A stretch of DNA of 64,000 bases. It comes from G963704535 sp963704535. Its GTDB lineage: Bacteria; Chloroflexota; Chloroflexia; Chloroflexales; Roseiflexaceae. Where the stretch lies: positions 7,378,001 to 7,442,000 of the forward strand of contig OY969916.1 in the NCBI GenBank assembly GCA_963704535.1, written 5' to 3'. This document shows positions 37,171 to 45,361 of the stretch, in pieces (the first letter of the stretch is position 1; each line of letters opens with the position of its first letter). Under the pieces are notes generated by a model that was not told where the DNA came from, did not search any database, and saw only the letters and a program-made list of their open reading frames with translations. Both the position numbers and the translations under genes were made by a program.

Positions 37171-38190
37171 CTACGCCACGCTGCGCCCCACCGCCGCTGC
37201 AACTGCGGCCATACGCGGCATTAGCGCGGCGAAGTTCTCCAGCGTCAGCGACTGCCCGCCGTCGGAGTACGCCCGGTCCGGATCGGGGTGAACTTCGATA
37301 ATGATGCCATCGGCGCCGACCGCCAGTGCGGCCAGGGTCAGCGGCGGCACTAGGTACCATTTGCCGGTGCCGTGCGACGGGTCGGCGATCACCGGTAGGT
37401 GCGAGCGCCGCTTGGCCACCGCCACCGCGTTCAGGTCCATGGTGTTGCGCGTGGCCGTCTCGAAGGTGCGGATGCCGCGCTCACACAGAATCACATTCGG
37501 GTTGCCCTGAGCGACGACGTACTCGGCACTCAATAGCCACTCCTCGATCGTGGCCGACAAGCCCCGTTTCAGCAGCACCGGCATTCCCGTGCGGCCGGCT
37601 TCCTCCAGCAGTTGGTAGTTCTGCATGTTGCGCGCCCCGATCTGCAGCACATCGGCATAGCGCGCCACCAACTCGACGTCGGTGGGCGTCATCACCTCGG
37701 TCACGATCGGCAGCCCGGTCTCGGCGCGCGCCTGGGCCAGCAGCCGCAGCCCTTCCTCGCCCATCCCGCGGAACGTGTAGGGTGACGAGCGCGGCTTGAA
37801 GGCCCCGCCGCGCAGCATCGTCGCGCCGGCCTCGCGCACCGCCTGCGCCGTGGTCATGATCTGCGCCTCGCTCTCAACAGCGCACGGCCCGGCGATGACC
37901 ACACAGTTGTTGCCGCCGACTTTAACCCCGCGCACATCCACCACAGTGTCTTGAGGGCGAAACTCGCGCGCAGTCAGCTTGTAGGGCCGCGTGATCGGCA
38001 CCGTCTGCTGGACGCCGTCAAAGAGCTCAAGCTCCTCGCGCAACGTGGGGGGAATGGCCGCGCCGACGACGCCGATGATTGTGCGCTCCTCGCCGCGCGA
38101 CAGGTGGCCCTGGAGCTGATGCTCTCTCAGCCGCCTGATGACCGACTCGATATGCTGCTCATTTGCATCGGCGCGCATGACGATGATCAT
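37171..38190 (-). CDS. aroF: 3-deoxy-7-phosphoheptulonate (DAHP) synthase, type Ib with FL domain
   Basis: DAHP synthase condenses PEP with erythrose 4-phosphate, the first shikimate step. ATG 38190 (MIIVMRADANEQHIE) follows AAGGAGG by eight bases and matches the start of 338-residue thermophile-type enzymes with an N-terminal ferredoxin-like regulatory domain. The core shows VVIAGPCAVESE, LRGGAFKPRSSPYTF, IGARNMQNYQLLEE, VLLKRG, ILCERGIRTFE and ADPSHGTGK. An in-frame GTG at 38298 also has AAGGAGG and would add 36 residues. It follows aroH behind a hairpin terminator and lies in the attenuated aromatic operon. Confidence 0.92.
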   Translation of the reverse strand: MIIVMRADANEQHIESVIRRLREHQLQGHLSRGEERTIIGVVGAAIPPTLREELELFDGVQQTVPITRPYKLTAREFRPQDTVVDVRGVKVGGNNCVVIAGPCAVESEAQIMTTAQAVREAGATMLRGGAFKPRSSPYTFRGMGEEGLRLLAQARAETGLPIVTEVMTPTDVELVARYADVLQIGARNMQNYQLLEEAGRTGMPVLLKRGLSATIEEWLLSAEYVVAQGNPNVILCERGIRTFETATRNTMDLNAVAVAKRRSHLPVIADPSHGTGKWYLVPPLTLAALAVGADGIIIEVHPDPDRAYSDGGQSLTLENFAALMPRMAAVAAAVGRSVA

Positions 38191-38298
38191 ACTGGGTGCC
38201 TCCTTAATATGGGGAACAATGTTTTCGACATAACGAACGGCGTAACGTGATCGTCGCTCCATTGACTGAGTGATGGCGGGTAGCTCCAGGGTACTCAC
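38191..38298 (-). other. In-frame N-terminal extension or coupled upstream ORF of aroF
   Basis: GTG 38298 has AAGGAGG six bases upstream and reads 36 codons in frame without a stop into MIIVMRAD. The peptide (STLELPAITQSMERRSRYAV...) has no counterpart in the usual FL-domain enzymes. Either a longer isoform is made, or the segment is a translated spacer that couples ribosomes to the second, stronger-looking start. Confidence 0.4.
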
Positions 38299-38311
38299 GG
38301 TGAGCCTCCTT

Positions 38312-38349
38312 AAATCAAAAGGCTGAAAGCGCTTCTGCTACTTTCAGCC
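38312..38349 (-). terminator. Intercistronic terminator between aroH and aroF
   Basis: On the minus strand GGCTGAAAG...CTTTCAGCC is followed by TTTTGATTT. The aroH stop codon lies inside the first arm (CAAGGCTGAAAG), so a ribosome finishing aroH would cover that arm and could affect folding and read-through into aroF. Confidence 0.75.
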
Positions 38350-38760
38350 TTGAGGAGCGGCGATCTCGAAAGGATCAGTGATCCGACTTTGTAATGTCGT
38401 GCGTTCGGGTCTGAGATTACGCGCCTCACGCATGTACACATGGACAACCTCGTTGGCGCGGCGGGTCGTGTTCCAATGGATCAGTACGCGGATACAGCGG
38501 CTTAGGCTGCCGGGGACGGCCATCTCGTGGGTGCAGAACAGAGCGGTGTCGCGCCAGCCCAGATCGCGGGCGGCGACCGCCGGGAACTCAGCGTTCAAGT
38601 CCGGCGTCGTGCTGAAGATCACGCTGGCGATATCGTCGGCGTGCAGATCGTTGGCTTTGATCAGGCGCTCCAGGAGGTCGCGGGTCGCTTCTAGGATGGC
38701 CTCGCGGGTGTTGGCATCAGTGGTGGTCGCACCGCGGATCCCCCGGCAGTACATAGTCAT
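38344..38760 (-). CDS. aroH: Chorismate mutase, AroH type
   Basis: AroH rearranges chorismate to prephenate for Phe and Tyr. The 138-residue trimeric-type enzyme has MYCRGIRGATTTDANTREAILEAT (active-site Arg, Thr and Glu positions), SVIFSTTPDLNAEFPAVAARD and a late MREARNLRPE segment, as in Bacillus AroH. ATG 38760 (MTMYCRG) follows GGGAGGAGTAT. It is the first full gene after the leader peptide and attenuator. Confidence 0.93.
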   Translation of the reverse strand: MTMYCRGIRGATTTDANTREAILEATRDLLERLIKANDLHADDIASVIFSTTPDLNAEFPAVAARDLGWRDTALFCTHEMAVPGSLSRCIRVLIHWNTTRRANEVVHVYMREARNLRPERTTLQSRITDPFEIAAPQG

Positions 38761-38788
38761 ATACTCCTCCCACAACAGAATGATAAAC

Positions 38789-38840
38789 AACGGGCAACGG
38801 CTCCCCACCACAGCGGTGGAATAAGGCGTCGTTGCCCGTT
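38789..38840 (-). promoter_or_regulatory. Second leader hairpin before aroH
   Basis: Minus-strand arms AACGGGCAACG and CGTTGCCCGTT (38840-38830 and 38799-38789) enclose a smaller CCACC/GGTGG hairpin and are followed by GTTTATC. It may be a second, weaker pause or terminator, or a structure that regulates aroH translation. Confidence 0.55.
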
Positions 38841-38851
38841 CAGTCGCGTAG

Positions 38852-38889
38852 AAACAAAAGAGGCGTAGAGCTTGTTGCTCCACGCCTCT
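38852..38889 (-). terminator. Attenuator terminator of the aromatic operon
   Basis: AGAGGCGTGGAGC (38889-38877), loop AACAA, GCTCTACGCCTCT (38871-38859) form a 13-bp stem with one G-U pair, followed by TTTGTTT. It lies between the leader peptide and aroH. Confidence 0.85.
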
Positions 38890-38934
38890 GAGATCTCACT
38901 GGGTGTTACACTCTAATCAACGCGAAGCAACCAG
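38871..38934 (-). promoter_or_regulatory. Antiterminator pairing of the aromatic leader
   Basis: CTGGTTGCTTCGCG (38934-38921, last codons of the leader peptide) can pair with CGTGGAGCAACAAG (38884-38871) at 13 of 14 positions counting G-U pairs. This consumes part of the first terminator arm and the loop, so the two structures exclude each other. A ribosome at the leader stop codon (38919-38917) would cover the first segment; one stalled on the Phe/Tyr/Trp codons would leave it free. Confidence 0.72.
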
Positions 38935-39000
38935 ACTCCTTTTCGGCTGGCACCAAAAATAATAAAAGCTAAAAGAGAATGCGTTGTTAGATGGTTGCAT
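38917..39000 (-). CDS. Aromatic-amino-acid leader peptide (27 aa)
   Basis: ATG 39000 opens a 27-codon ORF reading MQPSNNAFSFSFYYFWCQ followed by PKRSLVASR and TGA. Within nine consecutive codons (Phe-Ser-Phe-Ser-Phe-Tyr-Tyr-Phe-Trp) seven are aromatic. It lies about 30 bases after a consensus promoter and upstream of a terminator and competing hairpin that precede aroH and aroF. This is the arrangement of ribosome-mediated attenuation known from enterobacterial trp and pheA leaders. No strong ribosome site is seen; the short untranslated leader may be enough. The peptide itself is unlikely to have another role. Confidence 0.8.
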   Translation of the reverse strand: MQPSNNAFSFSFYYFWCQPKRSLVASR

Positions 39001-39037
39001 CGTCGTATATTTCGCGTAGGCTGCTGAATACCTACTG

Positions 39038-39066
39038 ACTATAGCATGGAACAGCAGGCGAGTCAA
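39038..39066 (-). promoter_or_regulatory. Consensus promoter of the aromatic operon
   Basis: On the minus strand TTGACT (39066-39061), a 17-bp spacer and TATAGT (39043-39038). Predicted start is near 39031, giving a leader transcript that begins about 30 bases before the leader peptide. Confidence 0.85.
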
Positions 39067-39118
39067 TAAAGAATTTGTTATCTTCTATAGTACATTTTAT
39101 ACGTTGATCAACGCAGAC

Positions 39119-39703
39119 CTACGAGCCAAGCAACTCCTCGGCTTCGATGATCGCCTGGGCGATATCTTTCATCTTGGCCCGTTTGTCGCGGGCGCGCTGG
39201 CGCAGCCGCTCATACGCATCGCGCTCACTGAGGCCAAGCCGCTGCATGAGAATGCCCTTGGCTCGCTCGACCAGCTTGCGGGCCTCCAGCGACTCCTCCA
39301 GCTCGACGACCTGTGTCCGCAGCCCTTGCAGATCCCTGAAGCGCGCCAGAGCGATGTTGATCGCGGGCGCGAGTTCGGCTTCGTTGACCGGCTTGACCAA
39401 GTAGCCGAGCGCACCGGCCACCTCAGCCTTACGCACCGTGTCGCGGTCCGTATAGGCGGTGAGCATTAGGATCGGGGTCGGACGCTGGTTATTGATCCGC
39501 GCTGCCGCTTCGGTGCCTTCCATCTCAGGCATACGAATATCCATGATGATCAGGTCGGGACTGAGGCGCGTGGCCAGATCGATCGCCTCGGCACCTGTGC
39601 GCGCGATGCCGATCACGTCATACCCCAGGCCCTTGAGCTGCTCTTCGAGCGTCAGCGCCACAAGGTCGTTATCTTCGGCAACGAGAATACGGGTAGCAGC
39701 CAT
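39119..39703 (-). CDS. Response regulator with ANTAR RNA-binding domain
   Basis: Residues 1-120 form a receiver domain (ILVAEDNDLVALTLEEQL, phospho-acceptor Asp in LIIMDIRMPEMEG, Thr/Lys in MLTAYTD and YLVKPVNEAE). The C-terminal 60 residues are a coiled coil plus three-helix ANTAR domain (LVERAKGILMQRLGLSERDAYERLRQRARDKR). ANTAR proteins bind paired hexaloop hairpins in RNA to prevent termination. ATG 39703 (MAATRIL) is the natural start; 194 residues. It is transcribed in the same direction as, and about 50 bp upstream of, the aromatic operon promoter. No partner kinase is adjacent. Confidence 0.9.
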   Translation of the reverse strand: MAATRILVAEDNDLVALTLEEQLKGLGYDVIGIARTGAEAIDLATRLSPDLIIMDIRMPEMEGTEAAARINNQRPTPILMLTAYTDRDTVRKAEVAGALGYLVKPVNEAELAPAINIALARFRDLQGLRTQVVELEESLEARKLVERAKGILMQRLGLSERDAYERLRQRARDKRAKMKDIAQAIIEAEELLGS

Positions 39704-39773
39704 GAAATATCCTTTACTGAACAACCCGAATTGAAACAGACCCATCCGGGGCCGATGGCGAAATCAGCGCTAA

Positions 39774-39801
39774 TCATACCACAAAAGTGCCTTTTTGTGG
39801 A
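39774..39801 (-). promoter_or_regulatory. Palindromic operator candidate and -10 for ANTAR regulator
   Basis: CCACAAAA...TTTTGTGG (39780-39801) is a perfect 8-bp inverted repeat next to TATGAT (minus strand 39779-39774). It would overlap the region between -10 and -35, a plausible binding site. Confidence 0.45.
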
Positions 39802-39829
39802 GCGTCATCTTTGTGTATGTCGTAAGACT

Positions 39830-39890
39830 AAGAGACTGTCTGAAAAGGTTGATTTGTCGCTCGTAGTCCGTGGTGGAAGAGGAGTTCTTG
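39830..39890. mobile_element. Partial family 1 element
   Basis: AAGAGACTGTCTGAAAAGGTTGATTTGTCGCTCGTAGTCCGTGGTGG is the inverted-end half of the element at 4665, truncated before its GGGAGTTT core. Confidence 0.65.
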
Positions 39891-39896
39891 GTTGTT

Positions 39897-41021
39897 TTAT
39901 GTAATCATGTTGCGTAGTGCAGCTTGGACGATCGCGCTGGTGATGCTGTGGTGTTCAGGCGGTTGGCGGCGTGGGTAGACGCGGTTGCTCAACACTACGA
40001 CGACTAGCCGCCGCGTGGGGACGACGACGATCGCCGGCCCGGTGAACCCGGTGTGCCCGAAGGTGCCCAATGGCGCCGCGCCCATGAAGTTTGGCCGGTC
40101 GATCATCCAGCCCAGGCCACAGGCCATCTCCAGGTCCGCCGTATGGTTCGCGCATGCCAGGTGGATTGTCGTGGTACTCAAGAAGTTGAAGACAGAGGAT
40201 AGGGGATGGAGGATGGAAGTGTATGATCGGCCATCCTCCATCCTCCATCCTCTATCCTCCATCCTCAGATCCTGGCCCTCCGGTTCATCAAGCCAGGCCC
40301 AGCAGAACCTAAATAAGTCGGTGGCTGTGCTGAACAGGCCGGCGTGCCCGGCCACGCCGCCGAGCGCATGCGCGCTCTCGTCGTGGACGCTGCCGTGGAC
40401 CAAGGAGCCACGCCAGCTCTCGTCAACCTCGGTTGGCGCGATGCGTGGCAGGAGTGCCGCCGGCGGGCAGAAAAAGGTATCGCGCAGCCCTAACGGCGCG
40501 ATCACCAGTGTATGGAGCGCCTGGTCGAGCGCTTGGCCGCAGAGTTGCGCCACGATCTCCCCCAGCAGCAGCGAGTTGACGTTGGTGTACGCGACGGTCG
40601 TGCCGGGCGGTCGCGCCGGCATCGCGCGGTAGACCGCGTCCAGCACGCCGGCGCGACCCTTGTGCCGGTGTACCGAGAGCCGAATGTCCAGCCCGGAGGT
40701 GTGGGTGAGCAGGTGAAAGATGGTGACATTGGGCAGTCGAAAGTGGGGCAGGTAGCGCCCGGCGGGCGCATGCAGATCGAGCGCCCCCTGGTCCAGCAGC
40801 CGCAGCACGGCTGTAGCGGTGAACACCTTGGTGAGAGATGCGATATCGTAGATCGTGTGGAGGTCGACCGGCCGTGAGCCAGGCGCGTCGTACATCGTGC
40901 TGCCGTAGGCCGCGTAGTGGCGGATCGCCGAGGACTCCGCGATCAGAACGACCGCGCCGGGAAAGATGCGCTTGGTGATCGCGTCGGCGACGATCGCATC
41001 GATATTGGTGGTTAGCGACAT
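39897..41021 (-). CDS. Serine beta-lactamase-like hydrolase (class C/esterase type) with internal repeat
   Basis: 374 residues of the PF00144 family. The nucleophile motif is S-L-T-K (IASLTKVFTATAVLR), the second motif Y-T-N (VAYTNVNSLLLGE), and the third appears as FGHTGFTG. No signal peptide is evident, so it is likely a cytoplasmic esterase or peptidase rather than a resistance enzyme. Between FCWAWLDEPEG and TTIHLACANHTADLE it carries DLRMEDRGWRMEDGRSY-type sequence encoded by a GGAGGAT/ATCCTCC heptad hairpin (40190-40268), apparently a tolerated in-frame insertion. Confidence 0.8.
   Translation of the reverse strand: MSLTTNIDAIVADAITKRIFPGAVVLIAESSAIRHYAAYGSTMYDAPGSRPVDLHTIYDIASLTKVFTATAVLRLLDQGALDLHAPAGRYLPHFRLPNVTIFHLLTHTSGLDIRLSVHRHKGRAGVLDAVYRAMPARPPGTTVAYTNVNSLLLGEIVAQLCGQALDQALHTLVIAPLGLRDTFFCPPAALLPRIAPTEVDESWRGSLVHGSVHDESAHALGGVAGHAGLFSTATDLFRFCWAWLDEPEGQDLRMEDRGWRMEDGRSYTSILHPLSSVFNFLSTTTIHLACANHTADLEMACGLGWMIDRPNFMGAAPLGTFGHTGFTGPAIVVVPTRRLVVVVLSNRVYPRRQPPEHHSITSAIVQAALRNMIT
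40190..40268. repeat. Heptad palindromic array inside serine hydrolase gene
   Basis: GAGGATAGGGGATGGAGGAT-type units, a 20-base spacer, then inverted ATCCTCC/ATCCTCT units, all inside the coding region without breaking the frame. The GH2-like gene contains the same unit type. Confidence 0.85.
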
Positions 41022-41036
41022 ACAAAATCAAAGGAA

Positions 41037-41102
41037 ATGGAGATTAGAGATTAGAGATTGGAGATTGAGACCAATCTCCAATCTCTAATCTCTAATCTCC
41101 AT
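41037..41102. repeat. Heptad palindromic array (GGAGATT / AATCTCC)
   Basis: GGAGATTAGAGATTAGAGAT..., a GAGACC spacer, then inverted CCAATCTCC/TAATCTC units. It lies between two minus-strand genes and borders the stop of the beta-helix protein. Confidence 0.85.
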
Positions 41103-41108
41103 GCCCGG

Positions 41109-42857
41109 CTATGGCGTTGGCGCACAGGCGGGGCGCGCAGTCAGCCAGGGGGCGAACTCGATATTATCGCCGACCGCCTCACCGCGGCCGTCGGCGTGAC
41201 GGTCGGGCTCATATGGGCCGACCGGATCGCCCCACCAATTGTTACGCATATCGAGCGCCATCTCGCTTGTCGCGCCGCGCCCGATCCCATACTGCAAGTA
41301 GGTCGGGATGATCGGCGGGGTGTGATCCTCGATCACATTGTCGTGTACGGTCAGTGCCAGCATGGGCACTTGGGTATCCTCGCTGCGGATACTGAGGCCG
41401 TCCGCGCCGTTCAGGAGCGCATTGCAGGTCATACTGCCTTCAAATGGGCCTCTGCCCGGCAGTACAACATCCAGGCCGCCCGGAAAAGGCCCGGTGTGGG
41501 CCAGCACGAGATTGGGGCCGTCCTGGCCGACCAGCAGGTTGCGCTGGACATCGAGATTGACGATGTCGTAGGTGCTCTGGTTGGTGACCTGAACCGGCGC
41601 GGCACCGTTGGACATCCGGTTGCCGCCGATTCGGTTATTGCTCAGGATCACGATGCCGCCGGCGCTATAGCTTGCCTCGAGCGCGGCGCCGTATGGCATG
41701 TCGTTGCCGGCGATCTCGCTATCGATCAACTCCAGGCGGCTATCGTTCACCTGGATGTGACCACCGTTCTCGTTGATGTGGGCCTGGCGCAGCGTCAGGT
41801 TGCCGCCTTCGCTCGCCAGCACAGTGCCGCCGGCGCCGCCGCTACGAATCTCGACCTGTTCCATACCGATGTCGCTACCGGGGCGGCCAAACAGCCCTTC
41901 CCAGCGCTGATCCTTCTTGGCGTCGCAGGCCAGGCCACAGAAGCGCACCGGCCGGCCCGGCTCGCCCCGTGCATACAGCTTGCCCTCGACGAAGATCGAG
42001 ACCCCCGGCGCGATTCGCACCTCGACGCCCGGATCGATGATCAAGGTGGCGCCTGGCACGATTTGCTGGTCGCGCACCAGGAAGATCGGTCCTCTTGACC
42101 AGCGCACCGTGCCGCGTATCACGTCCACCGGGATGGTCGTCGGTGGGGGCGGAACGGTGGGCTGCGGCGTGGTAACCGCTGGGCGTGGCGTCGGCTCGGG
42201 TGTTGGGCTATCTTCCACTGGCTCGTCCGTCGGCGTTTCTTCCTCCGGCTCGTCAGTCGGCGTTTCTTCCTCTTCTTCAAACACGTCCTCGGTGGGCGTA
42301 GCGGCCTGCCCAGCCGTCGACGGTACGGCGGAGGCGATTGTAGGGGTACGGCCACCCGTGCCTGGAGGTGGGTATGGGGTCGTCTGGTCGGTAAATCCGC
42401 CTACCGCAGTTGGGCCGGAGGCCTGGGTCGGCCGGCTCGGCGCAAAGGTAGGCAGGCCGGGCGGGGTCAGTGTCGGCGCAAGCGCGGCGCTGGTCGCAGG
42501 GGTGATATTGACGGCTGAGGTCGGTTCCGTCGCCGGCGACTCGGCGTCTGGCGCGGGGTACTCGCCTGGGTTACGCAGCTCACTAGTGGGCAGGGTGCTG
42601 ATGTCGGGAACAGAAGTGGCGGCGGCAGCTGTGGCGACCTGGGTTACGCGCAGCTCTGTGGTTGCCGTCCCTTCCTGGGCGACAGTGGTGCTGCCTGGAG
42701 TTGGATTCCCCGAGCTGCTGGGAGGAAAAAAGATGGCAAGCAGGACCGCGAGCGATAGAAAAACCAGCGCAGCTATCAGAATGATTGTATCGCGCGTGAG
42801 TTGGATCGTGATTGTTCGGCCGGACGCCTCGCCTGGCTGATTCTCGTTCGGATCCAA
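41109..42857 (-). CDS. Membrane-anchored beta-helix surface protein
   Basis: 582 residues. A cytoplasmic N-terminus is followed by one transmembrane segment (about residues 27-46), a long Thr/Ser/Pro/Glu-rich spacer (about 50-235), then a parallel beta-helix-like domain with repeated short motifs such as VEIRSGGAGGTVLASEGGNLTL, LIDSEIAGNDMPYGAALEAS and NNRIGGNRMSNGA. The domain resembles right-handed beta-helix/NosD-type repeats that bind polysaccharide. No catalytic residues are identifiable. It is adjacent and divergent to a sortase. Confidence 0.7.
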   Translation of the reverse strand: MDPNENQPGEASGRTITIQLTRDTIILIAALVFLSLAVLLAIFFPPSSSGNPTPGSTTVAQEGTATTELRVTQVATAAAATSVPDISTLPTSELRNPGEYPAPDAESPATEPTSAVNITPATSAALAPTLTPPGLPTFAPSRPTQASGPTAVGGFTDQTTPYPPPGTGGRTPTIASAVPSTAGQAATPTEDVFEEEEETPTDEPEEETPTDEPVEDSPTPEPTPRPAVTTPQPTVPPPPTTIPVDVIRGTVRWSRGPIFLVRDQQIVPGATLIIDPGVEVRIAPGVSIFVEGKLYARGEPGRPVRFCGLACDAKKDQRWEGLFGRPGSDIGMEQVEIRSGGAGGTVLASEGGNLTLRQAHINENGGHIQVNDSRLELIDSEIAGNDMPYGAALEASYSAGGIVILSNNRIGGNRMSNGAAPVQVTNQSTYDIVNLDVQRNLLVGQDGPNLVLAHTGPFPGGLDVVLPGRGPFEGSMTCNALLNGADGLSIRSEDTQVPMLALTVHDNVIEDHTPPIIPTYLQYGIGRGATSEMALDMRNNWWGDPVGPYEPDRHADGRGEAVGDNIEFAPWLTARPACAPTP

Positions 42858-42969
42858 TAGCGCCTCCCTGGCAAGCTACAGATGCACGCGCACCGTGGAT
42901 CGGCTTGGCTTGTGTGGCATCTTACCATAGCAGAGGGCTGTTCGCAATGGTATGCTTGCAATCCTGGTC

Positions 42970-42998
42970 TTGAAGATGCCATCTGCGGGTGGTATACT
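42970..42998 (+). promoter_or_regulatory. Promoter of sortase gene
   Basis: TTGAAG (42970-42975), a 17-bp spacer and TATACT (42993-42998). Start near 43005, ahead of the GTG at 43056. Confidence 0.7.
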
Positions 42999-43055
42999 GA
43001 CACCGTCTTTTTGACCGGCGCTGTAGTAGTTGTCCGGTTTATCGAGGTAGAACTC

Positions 43056-43904
43056 GTGATCCAGTTGAGCCGCCTGTTCCAGTTTAGATCGCACCGGCGA
43101 GCGCGTCAAAAGGCGGCGTCGGCCGTGCTCAGCACCCGTTCCAAGCTGCTCTGGACGATAGGCAACGCGCTGATGCTGTTTGGCCTGGTGCTGCTGCTCT
43201 ACGTCGGAGGCCTGGAGGCCCGAGCGGAGTATGCGCGCTACGCCGCCCGCGGCGACACCGACGTGCCAGCTCCGATGGTCGTGGCCGAGCCTGCGCCCTA
43301 CGAGCCAGCGCCGTTCACCGCGCCGGTCCTTAATAGCGCGGCGTCGGAGGGCCAGGTGATAGGGGCACCGCCATCGGCGGCAGAGGCGGCCCACCAGCCG
43401 ACCATTACACGGGTGGTCATCCCGAAGGTTAGCGTCGATTCAAAGGTCGTGGAGGTCGGCTGGGAGGTGCAGGTGCAGAATGGGAAAGAGATCGCAGTCT
43501 GGCAGGTGGCTGAGTACGCTGTGGGCCAGCACCATGGCTCCAGCAACCCCGGCGAGGGCGGGAATATCGTGCTGGCCGGGCATGTCGGCGGCTACGGCAA
43601 AGTCTTCAAAGACCTGATCGAGGTCAAGCCGGGTGATCAGCTCACCCTGTACAGCGGTGGTCAGCAGTACCTGTATGTCGTCCAGGAACAACTGCTGCTC
43701 ACCGAAGAAGGCGTGTCTGCGGAGCAGCGCATTGCAAACGCCCAATATATCGCCCCGACCGATCACGAGGTGGTCACCATGGTGACGTGCTGGCCGCCGA
43801 AGGGCAAAGACAAATTCTCGCAGCGCATCGTCGTCCGGGCCGTGCCGTTTGGTACAACTGCCGCCTCGCAGGCGCCGGCCCAGAGGAGCTGGTCGATCCG
43901 CTAA
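43056..43904 (+). CDS. Sortase family protein
   Basis: GTG 43056 follows GAGGTAGAACTC and gives 282 residues. One transmembrane segment (about residues 32-50) is followed by an Ala/Pro-rich linker and a sortase domain with the catalytic triad visible as LAGHVGGYG (His), VTCWPP (Cys) and QRIVVRA (Arg). The TLTC-type signature is MVTCWPP. Sortases join surface proteins to the wall or to each other. No LPXTG-like sorting motif was noticed in neighbouring proteins, so its substrates are elsewhere or unusual. Confidence 0.85.
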   Translation: MIQLSRLFQFRSHRRARQKAASAVLSTRSKLLWTIGNALMLFGLVLLLYVGGLEARAEYARYAARGDTDVPAPMVVAEPAPYEPAPFTAPVLNSAASEGQVIGAPPSAAEAAHQPTITRVVIPKVSVDSKVVEVGWEVQVQNGKEIAVWQVAEYAVGQHHGSSNPGEGGNIVLAGHVGGYGKVFKDLIEVKPGDQLTLYSGGQQYLYVVQEQLLLTEEGVSAEQRIANAQYIAPTDHEVVTMVTCWPPKGKDKFSQRIVVRAVPFGTTAASQAPAQRSWSIR

Positions 43905-43928
43905 ATCGCTGAACTGTGTGCTTAACTT

Positions 43929-43968
43929 GCAGAGACCGCAGCGTGTGTTTCACCTGCGGTCTTTATTG
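43929..43968 (+). terminator. Intrinsic terminator after sortase
   Basis: AGACCGCAG...CTGCGGTCT followed by TTATTGTT. Confidence 0.75.
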
Positions 43969-44067
43969 TTACGCTTGCTTGAGATGAACACTTGTGCTAT
44001 AATCTGCTGAACGTCCATGAGTGCTCAAACCGCGCCAAAAGCTTACTTTTCGCATGCTATCGCGGGA

Positions 44068-44139
44068 TTTTGGTGGTGGGAAGGGGATTCTTGAGGGGGT
44101 GGCCCTCTCAAACTCCCCGCTTTCAGATAGTCTCTTAAC
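44068..44139. mobile_element. Partial family 1 element before recA
   Basis: GGTGGTGGGAAGGGGATTCTTGAGGGGGTGGCCCTCTCAAACTCCCCGCTTTCAGATAGTCTCTTA-type sequence: core palindrome plus one terminal end. Confidence 0.65.
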
Positions 44140-44186
44140 GCCTGTCACAGTGTGGTAAAATGAGCGTCATACAAGGAGTAGCAAGA

Positions 44187-45272
<1,086 letters not shown>

Positions 45273-45298
45273 TAACCGTTTCAATGCTGAGTTCTGAG

Positions 45299-45354
45299 GG
45301 CTGTCTGAAAAGGGGGAGTTTGAGGGGCCGCCCCCTCAAGACCCCCCTTTCTAC
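45299..45354. repeat. Family 1 palindrome between recA and recX
   Basis: GGCTGTCTGAAAAGGGGGAG, core GGGGCCGCCCCC and CTCAAGACCCCCCTTTC; a partial element in the recA-recX spacer that could lower recX expression. Confidence 0.65.
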
Positions 45355-45361
45355 ATGAGTT

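Noticed and set aside
38852..39000. T-box riboswitch before aroH
   Set aside because: No T-box consensus (AGGGTGG-type) was found; the aromatic leader ORF and competing hairpins explain the region.
39897..41021. Beta-lactam resistance enzyme
   Set aside because: No signal peptide is evident and the family is dominated by esterases and peptidases; the motif set alone does not show lactam hydrolysis.
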